Program-made: the position numbers and the translations under genes
Virus record (IMG/VR): IMGVR_UViG_3300020021_000033
Coordinates: 1-33,595 of that record
Strand: one strand, 5' to 3'
DNA from: a virus
Length of the DNA: 33,595 nt
Part shown: piece by piece, positions 1-6,941 of the stretch
How the letters are laid out: each line of letters opens with the position of its first letter
How positions within the stretch are numbered: position 1 is the stretch's first letter
The notes under the pieces: model-generated
The model's input: only the letters and a program-made list of their open reading frames with translations
The model's database searches: none
Told to the model about the DNA's origin: nothing

Positions 1-1
1 G

Positions 2-1108
2 GGCGGCGTCGGGACTGGTAAGTCACTCACCGCAGTGGTTTACTACATGGAGCAAGAAGCACCGAAAGATGTGTACGTCATCACCACTGCAAAGAAGCGG
101 GACTCTCTCGACTGGGAGACCGAGTTCGCGCGGTTCGGTGTTGGCAAGGAGAGGAATGCGACTGTAGCGGGCGTGCTCACGGTCGACTCGTGGAACAACA
201 TCGGGAAGTACGAAGACGTGAAGGACGCGTTCTTCATCTTCGACGAACAGCGGTTGGTCGGCGCTGGTGCATGGTCCAGTAAGTTCATCAAGATTGCCAA
301 GCACAACACCTGGATTTTGCTCAGCGCCACACCCGGTGATACATGGCTGGATTACATTCCGGTGTTCATCGCCAACGGGTTCTACACGAGTCGCACGCAG
401 TTCAAACGTGAGCACGTCATCTACAACACGTTCAGCAAGTTTCCAAAGGTTGACCGGTACGTCCAGACGGGGAAGCTGGTACGTCTCCGGAACTCGATCC
501 TGGTCGAGATGCCTTACCTCAGACACACCGTGAGGCGGTCTGTAAGCGTCCCTGTCGAGTACGACGAGGGATTGTTCAGCAAGGTCTTGAAAGAGCGCTG
601 GAACCCCTTTGAGGAGCGTCCTGTGAGGGACGTGGCTGAGTTGTTCATACTCATGCGGAAGGTGGCATACGGCGACCCCTCAAGGCTTGCTGCGGTAAGG
701 GAACTGATACGGAAACATCCACGGCTGATCATCTTCTACAACTTCGACTACGAGCTTGAGAGCCTCCGAACACTCACTGATCTAGTCCCTGTCGGTGAGT
801 GGAACGGGCACAAACACGAGGAGATTCCCGACACAGATCGATGGGTTTACTTGGTGCAGTACGTCGCTGGAGCTGAAGGATGGAACTGCATTACGACAGA
901 CGCAATGGTGTTCCACTCCATGACGTACTCGTACAAGAACTGGCACCAGGCGCACGGCCGGATCGATCGGCTCAATACGCCATTCACGGAGCTGTTCTAC
1001 TACACGTTGAAGAGCAAATCGGTGATCGATCAGGTTGTCGAAAGATCGTTGAAAGCCAAGAAAAGCTTCAATGAACAAGGTTTCGCGAGGAAAAAGCTCA
1101 GTCAATAA
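2..1108 (+). CDS. SF2 helicase, 5' truncated by window edge
   Basis: The reading frame is open from the first bases of the window, so the gene begins upstream. The first codons encode GGVGTGKS, a Walker A (motif I) sequence. Motif II appears as DEQR at 242-253, motif III as SATP at 323-334, and a motif VI-like QAHGRIDR at about 947-970. This set is typical of superfamily 2 DEAD/DEAH or SNF2-like phage helicases, which couple ATP hydrolysis to DNA unwinding or translocation during replication or recombination. An ATG at 50 lies inside the ATPase core, after Walker A, so it is not the start. The position next to nuclease genes and a repeat-rich region fits a replication module. The exact helicase subfamily cannot be fixed because the N-terminus is missing. 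Confidence 0.85.
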   Translation, partial: GGVGTGKSLTAVVYYMEQEAPKDVYVITTAKKRDSLDWETEFARFGVGKERNATVAGVLTVDSWNNIGKYEDVKDAFFIFDEQRLVGAGAWSSKFIKIAKHNTWILLSATPGDTWLDYIPVFIANGFYTSRTQFKREHVIYNTFSKFPKVDRYVQTGKLVRLRNSILVEMPYLRHTVRRSVSVPVEYDEGLFSKVLKERWNPFEERPVRDVAELFILMRKVAYGDPSRLAAVRELIRKHPRLIIFYNFDYELESLRTLTDLVPVGEWNGHKHEEIPDTDRWVYLVQYVAGAEGWNCITTDAMVFHSMTYSYKNWHQAHGRIDRLNTPFTELFYYTLKSKSVIDQVVERSLKAKKSFNEQGFARKKLSQ

Positions 1109-1158
1109 GTCCGGTTTGCGCTCTGTCGATTGGTCAAATCTGAACGCCGAAAAAACGG

Positions 1159-1179
1159 TCTGAAAAAAGTGTTTTCAGA
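1159..1179. repeat. Perfect 8-bp hairpin TCTGAAAA / TTTTCAGA
   Basis: TCTGAAAA (1159-1166) and TTTTCAGA (1172-1179) are exact inverted copies around a five-base loop. On the minus strand the stem is followed by CCGTTTTTTCGG, so it could end leftward transcripts. On the plus strand no T-run follows, so it is a poor terminator for the helicase gene. Confidence 0.5.
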
Positions 1180-1320
1180 TTTGGCAGATTTGGCAGAGCA
1201 AAACGGACACTTTGGACAGCGTTTCGCGACTCTTCGATCTTGAAGAACTGCAGCTCGCAGGCTATACCAGTCAAGAATGTCCGTTTTGTGTACATGCCTC
1301 GGTCAAATCTGCCAAATCTG
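1176..1320. repeat. 17-bp perfect inverted repeat made of tandem 9-mers
   Basis: CAGATTTGGCAGATTTG at 1176-1192 is the exact reverse complement of CAAATCTGCCAAATCTG at 1304-1320. Each arm holds two tandem copies of a 9-base unit. A further GGTCAAATCTG lies at 1132-1142 and again at 1301-1311. A second inverted pair, CAAAACGGACA (1199-1209) and TGTCCGTTTTG (1278-1288), is nested inside in the same order, so the two halves form an extended imperfect palindrome. The arrangement resembles iterons or operator half-sites. Confidence 0.7.
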
Positions 1321-1349
1321 GTGAGAAAACCTCCCCTTCCTGCAAACTT

Positions 1350-1365
1350 AATATCTATAGATATT
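1350..1365. repeat. Perfect 16-bp palindrome in an AT-rich island
   Basis: AATATCTATAGATATT reads identically on both strands and sits in the most AT-rich part of an otherwise GC-rich window. It is either a binding site for a dimeric protein or part of a DNA-unwinding element. Which of these applies cannot be decided from the sequence. Confidence 0.55.
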
Positions 1366-1494
1366 GGGATTGTAAAAAATAAAAGTTTTCTCGAGAATTT
1401 TCGCGTTTTTGACCGAGCGCCCGATACCTTGCAAAGTGTCGCAAAGTGTCTGGGATGTCCGTTCCACTGCAAGGAAAGTGTATGGTGCACCTGT

Positions 1495-1989
1495 ATGATC
1501 GAAGAATGGCGTCCAATACAAGGCTTCCCCGGTTACTCGGTGAGCGACGGCGGACACGTCCGTAATGACGAGTCCGGACAGACCATGAGCATGTTGGTGA
1601 ACCAAGGCGGCATCGTGAATGTCGGCCTCACCAAGAACCGTGTTCAGTACAAGCGGTCCGTCGCTCTCCTCGTAGCACATGCCTTCATCAAGACGGCGAG
1701 GAGCTTCGAGTTCAATACCCCGATCAACTTGGACGGGGACAGGTTCAACAATGTGGTGGCTAATCTTCTTTGGCGTCCACGATGGTTCGCGGTCCAGTAC
1801 GTCCAGCAATTCAAGCGCGAGCCTCCGGGCTTCGACGTCCCGATCGTTGACGTCGTCACGGGAGAGCAATTCAAGACCTCGTGGGATGCGGCAGTACAGT
1901 ACGGTCTACTCGATGTGGACATAGTCTTGGCCATCACGTGCAAGACATGGGTGTGGCCGACATACCAGAAATTTCAGTTGCTGGTGTGA
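1495..1989 (+). CDS. NUMOD4-type protein with degenerate HNH and NUMOD1-like C-terminus
   Basis: The 164-residue protein opens with EEWRPIQGFPGYSVSDGG (residues 3-20), the NUMOD4 signature of phage HNH homing endonucleases. Residues 56-100 align with the usual HNH region, but where the family normally reads HxDGxxxNN this protein has NLDGDRFNN, so the catalytic histidine is replaced by Asn78. The C-terminus from about residue 115 (DVVTGEQF, WDAAVQYGL) resembles the NUMOD1 DNA-binding module. The ATG at 1495 begins the NUMOD4 motif; an AAGGAAAG lies 16 bases upstream, rather far. The protein probably binds DNA but may no longer cut it. It could be a decayed homing endonuclease or a domesticated regulator, and it sits directly beside the repeat-rich region. 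Confidence 0.7.
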   Translation: MIEEWRPIQGFPGYSVSDGGHVRNDESGQTMSMLVNQGGIVNVGLTKNRVQYKRSVALLVAHAFIKTARSFEFNTPINLDGDRFNNVVANLLWRPRWFAVQYVQQFKREPPGFDVPIVDVVTGEQFKTSWDAAVQYGLLDVDIVLAITCKTWVWPTYQKFQLLV

Positions 1990-1999
1990 CACGCAGATA

Positions 2000-2035
2000 T
2001 TACATCGGAAGAAATACATGTGCTATAATAGAAGG
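2000..2035 (+). promoter_or_regulatory. Promoter candidate for the nuclease-polymerase operon
   Basis: A perfect -10 hexamer TATAAT lies at 2024-2029. It is preceded by AAATACATG, matching the conserved upstream part of the promoters found after 28300. A TTACAT at 2000-2005 could act as a -35 element with an 18-base spacer. The GAGACCCC block seen at the later promoters is absent. The site lies about 50 bases before the first gene of the 2079-5812 operon, in the only gap there. Confidence 0.6.
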
Positions 2036-2078
2036 GGTAAGATACGGCCTTCGTTATGGCACGTGACGGGAGTGAACT

Positions 2079-2399
2079 ATGCTGGAGCGAGACTATCAAG
2101 CAAGTCTCATCAAGACTCTCCGGCGTATGTTCCCCGGATGTTTCATCTTGAAGAACGACCCGAGCTATCTGCAGGGCATCCCAGACCTTGTGATCCTCTA
2201 CAAGCGTCAATGGGCCGTGCTCGAGGTGAAAGCCAGCGAGAGGGCGCCTCAGAGGCCGAATCAGGCCTACTACGTCGACTTGCTGGACAACATGTCGTTC
2301 GCTGCCTTCATCTACCCTTCGAACGAAGAGACCGTACTCAATGCGCTTCAACGAGCATTCGAGAATCACGGGCACTCACGCCTTCCTCAGCGCGAGTAA
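2079..2399 (+). CDS. VRR-NUC domain nuclease
   Basis: The 106-residue product has the compact VRR-NUC layout of the PD-(D/E)XK nuclease superfamily: GIPD at residues 33-36, then E49-V50-K51 after a short strand, followed by a glutamine-containing helix. Stand-alone VRR-NUC proteins are common in phage replication modules and in some families act as structure-specific endonucleases. The ATG at 2079 follows a GGGAGTG ribosome binding site and is the first gene after the promoter at 2024. It overlaps the next gene by 59 bases, indicating translational coupling. The substrate is not known for this protein. Confidence 0.85.
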   Translation: MLERDYQASLIKTLRRMFPGCFILKNDPSYLQGIPDLVILYKRQWAVLEVKASERAPQRPNQAYYVDLLDNMSFAAFIYPSNEETVLNALQRAFENHGHSRLPQRE

Positions 2400-2901
2400 C
2401 AACGCCTGGGTCAACTATGACGACGACAAGCTCGACGCTCGTTTCGTCACTGCCATGGCCGCACAACGGGGAACCGAACTCCACGCTTTGGCCAACGACC
2501 TCATTCGGTTGAAGGTCAAGCTGCCTGACGCCAAGAAAACGCTCAACCTCTATGTCAACGATGCCATCGGCTATCGCATGGAGCCCGAGCAGACTCTGTT
2601 CTACTCGCTCAACTGTTACGGCACGACCGATGCGATAGCGTTCCGGAATGACCTGCTGCGTATTCACGACCTGAAGACGGGAACCACCAAGACTTCCCTG
2701 ACTCAGCTCGAGATCTACGCAGCTTTGTTCTGCCTCGAATACGGACATCGTCCTGTCGACCTCGAGATCGAACTCAGGATCTACCAGAACAATGGTGTCA
2801 TCGTCGAGGTTGGCGATGCTGATGCGATCACTCACATCATGGCGAAGATCATCGCGTTCGACAAGCGGATCGAAGCACTCAGGCAGGAGGCGTCGGGTTG
2901 A
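2341..2901 (+). CDS. PD-(D/E)XK exonuclease, RecB/Cas4-like
   Basis: The 186-residue protein shows the motif set of RecB/Cas4-type phage nucleases: a helix with RGTELH (His48), then GTTD (Asp97), IHDLKTG (Asp110 and Lys112) and QLEIY (Gln122). Such enzymes resect DNA ends and work with helicases in replication and recombination. No strong ribosome binding site precedes the ATG at 2341, but it overlaps the upstream nuclease gene and the N-terminal residues read like the family start. The stop overlaps the TTG start of the next gene. The four cysteines of Fe-S Cas4 proteins are not visible, so a simple RecB-like nuclease is preferred. Confidence 0.8.
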   Translation: MRFNEHSRITGTHAFLSASNNAWVNYDDDKLDARFVTAMAAQRGTELHALANDLIRLKVKLPDAKKTLNLYVNDAIGYRMEPEQTLFYSLNCYGTTDAIAFRNDLLRIHDLKTGTTKTSLTQLEIYAALFCLEYGHRPVDLEIELRIYQNNGVIVEVGDADAITHIMAKIIAFDKRIEALRQEASG

Positions 2902-5564
2902 TCATCAATGAAGAAGACTACCTTGCGCACTACGGAATCCTTCGTAAGTCCGGACGCTACCCCTGGGGTTCGGGCAAGACGCAGGAAGCACGTAACCGCA
3001 CCTTCCTCGACACCGTTGAAGGCATGCGCAAAGAGGGCATGAGCGAATCCGAAGTTGCACGTGGTTTCGGAATGTCGACCACGCAGCTTCGTGCGCTCAA
3101 GTCCATCGCGAAGAACGCTCAGAAGCAGGCCGATATCAACATGGCCCAGCGACTGAAGGACAAGGGTTACTCCAACATTGCCATCGGCAAGCGTATGGAC
3201 ATGCCTGAGTCCACGGTTCGTACACTTCTTGCTCCCGGGCAGAAGGAACGAGCCGAGATCCTGGAATCCACGTCCAACATGCTCAAGCAGCAGGTTGACG
3301 AGAAGAAGTACGTCGACATCGGAAGTGGTGTCGAACAGCACCTCGCAATCAGCAATAACAAGCTGAAGATCGCCGTAGCCAAGCTTCAAGAAGAGGGCTA
3401 CACGATCCACTACATCCCGGTCGAACAACTCGGTACTGGACAGAAGACCACCATCAAGGTCCTCGCCAAGCCCGACGTTCCTTACACCGAGGTGTACAAG
3501 AACCGCGATCAGATCCGACAGATCACCAGTTACTCCGAGGATGGCGGTCGATCCTTCGACAGGATCCAAACGCCTCTCTCAGTGAGTTCCAAGCGCATTG
3601 CGGTCCGTTATGCCGAGCAAGGCGGTACGGCCGCTGACGGCGTCATCTACGTCCGTCCTGGGCGTACTGATCTGTCGCTCGGTGGTTCACGTTACGCCCA
3701 GGTTCGTGTTGCTGTTGATAACACGCACTACCTCAAGGGTATGGCGATGTACAAGGACGATCTGCCGCCCGGTGTCGACCTCATGTTCAACACGAACAAG
3801 AGCGACACCGGAAACAAGCTCGACGCCATGAAGAGCATGAAGGACGATCCGGACAACCCATTCGGTTCGGCCATTCGTCAGATCAAGGAAACTGGTCCTG
3901 ACGGACAGAAGCGCGTCACCTCTGCGATGAACCTTGTCAATGAGGAAGGCGACTGGGAACCTTGGGCTAGCACGCTGTCTTCGCAGATGTTGTCCAAGCA
4001 GAGTCCTGCTCTGGCCAAGGCGCAACTCGGAATGTCTCTCGAACGCAAGAAGAACGAGTTCGAAGAGATCAAGGTCGGTACCAATGCGGCCGTTAAGAAG
4101 AAATTGTTTGAGGCTTACGCCGATGACGCTGATTCCTCGGCTGTCCACCTCAAGGCTGCAGCTCTCCCGCGTCAGGGAACGCATGTCATACTTCCGCTCT
4201 CCTCGATCAGGGAAGGCGAAGTATACGCGCCCAACTACCGTGACGGAGAGCGCGTTGTCCTGATTCGCCACCCTCACGGTGGGATCTTCGAGATCCCTGA
4301 ACTAACCGTCAACAACCGGAATCCCGAAGGCAAGAAGCTTCTGGGTAATGCACCCGACGCTATCGGGATTCATCACAAGGTTGCGGAGAAGCTCTCAGGA
4401 GCCGACTTCGACGGCGATACAGTTCTCGTGATCCCGAACAACCAGGGCAAGGTCAAGACCAAGCCAGCACTTGAAGGTCTGAAGGGCTTCGATCCTCAGA
4501 AGTCGTACCGTGAGTACGATGGCATGACGCGCATGTCTCCTCGTACCAAGCAGATTCAGATGGGGATGATTTCAAACCTCATCACGGACATGACCATTCG
4601 TGGAGCTACCGACGCCGAACTCGCTCGAGCAGTCCGGCATTCCATGGTCGTGATCGACGCAGAGAAGCACAAGCTGGATTACAAGCAGTCAGCCATTGAC
4701 AACGGCATCTCGCAGTTGAAGGAGAAGTACCAGGGAAAGAAGAACGGTGGCGCGTCCACTCTGATCTCTAACTCTGGTACTACGTCGACTATCCGAATCG
4801 CCGAGCGCAAGGCCAGGTCCGTCACCAAGGGTGGACCAATCGATGAACATGGTCGAAAGGTCTACGAAGACACAGGCGAAGCGTACGTAGACAAGAAGAC
4901 AGGGAAGACGGTCTCTAAGACTGTCGAAGTTCCTCGACTCAGTAACGTCGATGACGCACACGTCTTCTCTTCAGGCACACCTATCGAGAAGATCTATGCG
5001 GATCACTCGAACAGTATGAAGGGATTGGCTAACGCTGCCCGAAAGGCGGCCGCATCCACTCGATCCCTTGCGTACTCACCTGAAGCCAAGGTTAAGTACG
5101 CCTCTGAGGTAGCCGCCCTCAATGCGAAGTTGAATCTCGCCTTGAGGAACAGCCCCCTCGAACGACAAGCGCAGATCCTAGCCAATGCCATCGTGTCCCA
5201 GAAGCGCCTTGCCAACCCTGACATGGAGCCGTCTGAGGTCAAGAAGCTGAAGGCACAAGCACTTGCCGAGTCGCGTGCACGAACAGGCGCAAAGAAGCAA
5301 CGCATCGAGATCAGTGACTCTGAGTGGGCAGCCATTCAGGCAGGCGCTATCAGTGGTAGCAAGCTGAACCAGATCCTGAACCACGCTGATCTCGATCAAG
5401 TCAAGAAGCTGGCCACACCTAAGCTGGCCCAGAAGATGAGTGACAGCAAGAAGTCTCAGGCTGTAACCATGCTTCGCAATGGACACACCCAAGCAGAGGT
5501 AGCAGATGCACTTGGTGTGTCTGTGTCTACACTCAAGCGAAGCATCAGTGGAGGTGATGGATGA
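2898..5564 (+). CDS. Putative single-polypeptide DFDGD-type RNA polymerase with N- and C-terminal helix-turn-helix segments
   Basis: This 888-residue protein contains LSGADFDGDTVLVIP with D503, D505 and D507, the metal-binding DxDGD signature of double-psi-barrel RNA polymerases (bacterial beta', YonO and QDE-1-like enzymes). About 45 residues earlier comes RHPHGG (R457-P459-H460), comparable to the beta' RxPxxH element. Residues about 277-301 (YLKGMAMYKDD, FNTNK) may form the first barrel, and residues about 550-600 may form bridge-helix or trigger-loop elements; both are inference. Before the core come LAHYG...YPWGSG (9-26), resembling the HHG-KWG tag at 8162-9052, then two helix-turn-helix-like segments (about 43-70 and 84-111). 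A third (about 858-884) ends the protein. The TTG start at 2898 follows AGGAGG at 2885-2890. The core looks conserved across phages, but transcription activity here is inferred. Confidence 0.72.
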   Translation: MIINEEDYLAHYGILRKSGRYPWGSGKTQEARNRTFLDTVEGMRKEGMSESEVARGFGMSTTQLRALKSIAKNAQKQADINMAQRLKDKGYSNIAIGKRMDMPESTVRTLLAPGQKERAEILESTSNMLKQQVDEKKYVDIGSGVEQHLAISNNKLKIAVAKLQEEGYTIHYIPVEQLGTGQKTTIKVLAKPDVPYTEVYKNRDQIRQITSYSEDGGRSFDRIQTPLSVSSKRIAVRYAEQGGTAADGVIYVRPGRTDLSLGGSRYAQVRVAVDNTHYLKGMAMYKDDLPPGVDLMFNTNKSDTGNKLDAMKSMKDDPDNPFGSAIRQIKETGPDGQKRVTSAMNLVNEEGDWEPWASTLSSQMLSKQSPALAKAQLGMSLERKKNEFEEIKVGTNAAVKKKLFEAYADDADSSAVHLKAAALPRQGTHVILPLSSIREGEVYAPNYRDGERVVLIRHPHGGIFEIPELTVNNRNPEGKKLLGNAPDAIGIHHKVAEKLSGADFDGDTVLVIPNNQGKVKTKPALEGLKGFDPQKSYREYDGMTRMSPRTKQIQMGMISNLITDMTIRGATDAELARAVRHSMVVIDAEKHKLDYKQSAIDNGISQLKEKYQGKKNGGASTLISNSGTTSTIRIAERKARSVTKGGPIDEHGRKVYEDTGEAYVDKKTGKTVSKTVEVPRLSNVDDAHVFSSGTPIEKIYADHSNSMKGLANAARKAAASTRSLAYSPEAKVKYASEVAALNAKLNLALRNSPLERQAQILANAIVSQKRLANPDMEPSEVKKLKAQALAESRARTGAKKQRIEISDSEWAAIQAGAISGSKLNQILNHADLDQVKKLATPKLAQKMSDSKKSQAVTMLRNGHTQAEVADALGVSVSTLKRSISGGDG

Positions 5565-5812
5565 TGGTTGAACACATGCTCACCACAGTGGACAACCCAT
5601 ACAGCCCTGTCACTGACTTCGATCAGTGGTATGCATGGGATCATCGTGCCGGTTATGACACACCATCATACCTAGCACGTGTAGTCAGGTCATCCGATGA
5701 ACTGTCGGAGGCTGACCAGAGTTCGGCTCAAGAGCAAGCGATCGATGACGTAGTTCGTGAGAATCCTGGATTCTACATCAAGGTTCCAGTTACGACGCAA
5801 CCGACAAGCTAG
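5561..5812 (+). CDS. Small conserved phage protein, function unknown
   Basis: An acidic 83-residue protein with LTTVDNPYSP near the start, FDQWYAWD, YLARVVRSSDELSEAD and a C-terminal AIDDVV. The pattern is familiar from small proteins next to the polymerase-like gene in other phages, but I know no function. Its ATG overlaps the stop of the upstream gene as ATGATG, with GGAGG seven bases before, so it is translationally coupled. An internal ATG at 5576 is a possible shorter start. The tight linkage suggests a partner or regulator of the polymerase-like protein, which is inference only. Confidence 0.75.
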   Translation: MMVEHMLTTVDNPYSPVTDFDQWYAWDHRAGYDTPSYLARVVRSSDELSEADQSSAQEQAIDDVVRENPGFYIKVPVTTQPTS

Positions 5813-5824
5813 CACACCATAGTC

Positions 5825-5905
5825 GTCGACGTCCGATCAGAACATAGACATGCAAGTCAGTTAGTCTGCTGCTGGCTTTCATTGACACTCTGATCGGACG
5901 TTGAC
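5825..5905. repeat. 17-base inverted repeat with 47-base spacer
   Basis: The arms at 5825-5841 and 5889-5905 match at 16 of 17 positions (GTCGACGTCCGATCAGA against TCTGATCGGACGTTGAC). The spacer contains a second short pair, AAGTCAG and CTGGCTT, so the RNA could fold into a nested stem. No T-run follows. It could be a transcript-end structure, a processing site or a protein-binding site at the start of the late region. Confidence 0.65.
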
Positions 5906-5929
5906 TTTGCTGTCTGCACATTCGATTCA

Positions 5930-5959
5930 TTGTCATGGTCGCATCGACTTGCCTATGGT
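5930..5959 (+). promoter_or_regulatory. Possible sigma70-like promoter for the late genes
   Basis: TTGTCA (5930-5935) and TATGGT (5954-5959) stand 18 bases apart, each close to consensus. The site would give a leader of about 210 bases before the first packaging gene. It does not resemble the conserved promoter family found after 28300. The match could be chance. Confidence 0.3.
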
Positions 5960-5996
5960 TGTGAGTAAGTTAAACCATGGCAACGTGTATGGGGGC

Positions 5997-6021
5997 GGGG
6001 GTCTCGTAAGTTCTGACCCCC
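5997..6021. repeat. GGGGGT / ACCCCC hairpin
   Basis: GGGGGT (5997-6002) and ACCCCC (6016-6021) are exact inverted copies around a 13-base loop. It stands between the inverted repeat and the terminase genes and may be part of a packaging recognition site. Confidence 0.4.
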
Positions 6022-6173
6022 TGCTGCATCGCCCATCCACCAAAAATAACCCCGGTGGGACTTTTGGCACAAACTTTTTGCTTTTGCGATCTTGGTTTGG
6101 CGTCTAAAACCTCCCCGCCCTTGCCCCACCCCACCAAAACCACATGAGTTCTCTACAGAAAGGAGTTGTATCT

Positions 6174-6527
6174 ATGCCGATCAAACGGATAACTGAGTCT
6201 GTTCCTCAGACAAGTAAGCGCCGACCGGCAACAACTCCTGAAGGTCGAGAGAATCAACTAGTTTCTCTGGCTGCAGATCTCGCCGAGAAGCAGATGCGAG
6301 ACGGTACGGCCTCCGCTCAGGTCATCACGCATTTCCTGAAGCTCGGTTCGTCAAGGGAGAAGCTCGAACAAGAGCGCATCGCCCACGAGAACCAGTTGCT
6401 TCAAGCGAAGTCGGATGCCATGGCGTCGCAGGAGAACACCGAGAAACTTTACAAGCTCGCACTGGATGCCATGCGCTCCTATGCGGGTCACGAGCCCTTC
6501 GATCACGGCGATGACGATGAGGACTAG
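6174..6527 (+). CDS. Probable terminase small subunit
   Basis: The 117-residue protein starts with a basic stretch (KRITES, TSKRRPATTPEGRENQL), followed by a helical region (LAADLAEKQMRDGTASAQVITHFLKLGSS) and a coiled-coil-like helix, then an acidic tail GDDDED. Proteins of this pattern sit just upstream of the packaging genes in many siphoviruses and are generally taken as the DNA-recognising small terminase subunit. I recognise the pattern but not a specific DNA-binding motif. The ATG at 6174 follows AAAGGAG at the right distance; an upstream ATG at 6144 would place that site inside the gene, so it is rejected. The end overlaps the HNH gene by 17 bases. Confidence 0.6.
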   Translation: MPIKRITESVPQTSKRRPATTPEGRENQLVSLAADLAEKQMRDGTASAQVITHFLKLGSSREKLEQERIAHENQLLQAKSDAMASQENTEKLYKLALDAMRSYAGHEPFDHGDDDED

Positions 6528-6927
6528 GACGTATTCCGAACTCCGTCGTCTAGGCACGCTGGAAGAGAGGTACAAGTACCTTGCCCTAAGCGGAGAGGTT
6601 GGCCGGTCGACTTTCGGGTTCGATCGCTACCTGAACCAGCAGTTCTACACGTCCAGAGAGTGGCGACATATTCGCGATCAGATCATTGTTCGCGACAACG
6701 GCTGCGACTTGGGTGTAGATGGCCACGAGATCCACTCGCGTCTCTACATTCATCACCTCAACCCGATGACGGTCGCTGAGATCGAGAACGCCGACCCGAC
6801 AATTCTCGATCCTGAAAATCTGATCACTACGTGCCATCAAACTCATAACGCCATTCATTACGGCGACGAGAGACTACTTCCCCGGCCCCTCGTCGAACGC
6901 AAACCTGGCGATACGAAGCTGTGGTAA
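6511..6927 (+). CDS. HNH endonuclease of the packaging module
   Basis: The 138-residue protein has a typical phage HNH fold: FYTSREWRHIRDQIIVRDNGCD, then IHHLNP, DPENLITTCHQTHNAIHYG. The first and last histidines of the motif are present, so it should be active, unlike the NUMOD4 protein at 1495. HNH enzymes beside the terminase are common in siphoviruses, and in HK97 the equivalent enzyme helps terminase cut DNA at packaging. ATG codons at 6511 and 6517 are both possible starts inside the end of the preceding gene, indicating translational coupling. A homing endonuclease is less likely, because the gene is compact and in tight register with the operon. Confidence 0.85.
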   Translation: MTMRTRTYSELRRLGTLEERYKYLALSGEVGRSTFGFDRYLNQQFYTSREWRHIRDQIIVRDNGCDLGVDGHEIHSRLYIHHLNPMTVAEIENADPTILDPENLITTCHQTHNAIHYGDERLLPRPLVERKPGDTKLW

Positions 6928-6941
6928 CGAAAGGACAACCA

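Larger units (their letters stand above)
1109..1494. other. Repeat-rich, partly AT-rich non-coding region; possible replication origin or operator region
   Basis: No convincing gene occupies these 386 bases. An open frame continues upstream of the next gene but its residues look random and it has no ribosome binding site. The region holds tandem 9-mers AGATTTGGC (about 1177-1194), their inverted copies (1304-1320), a CAAAACGGACA inverted pair (1199-1209 and 1278-1288), a TCTGAAAA/TTTTCAGA hairpin (1159-1179), a direct GCAAAGTGTC repeat (1432-1451), and an AT-rich island around 1345-1400 with a perfect 16-base palindrome. Iteron-like repeats beside an AT-rich tract next to a helicase gene suggest an origin. 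A regulatory region is the alternative. Confidence 0.5.
5813..6173. other. Non-coding region before the packaging genes; candidate packaging site and late promoter
   Basis: These 361 bases hold no supported gene; a short frame at 5901-6107 has no ribosome binding site and low-quality residues. The region contains a long inverted repeat (5825-5905), a possible promoter (5930-5959), a GGGGGT/ACCCCC hairpin (5997-6021), a motif repeated near 29659, and a C-rich tract (about 6105-6140). It directly precedes the small terminase candidate, the usual place for a cos or pac site in siphoviruses, so a packaging recognition role is likely but not shown. Confidence 0.5.

Noticed and set aside
5997-6012. 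Minus-strand GAGACCCCC as a leftward member of the promoter family; also minus-strand GAGACCCCT near 32310
   Set aside because: Neither is preceded by TATAAT or TACATGGC on that strand, so only the short C-run block is shared. Chance is likely.
5901-6107. Plus-strand open frame of 68 codons in the pre-packaging gap
   Set aside because: No ribosome binding site, crosses the inverted repeat and G/C-runs, and its residues look random.
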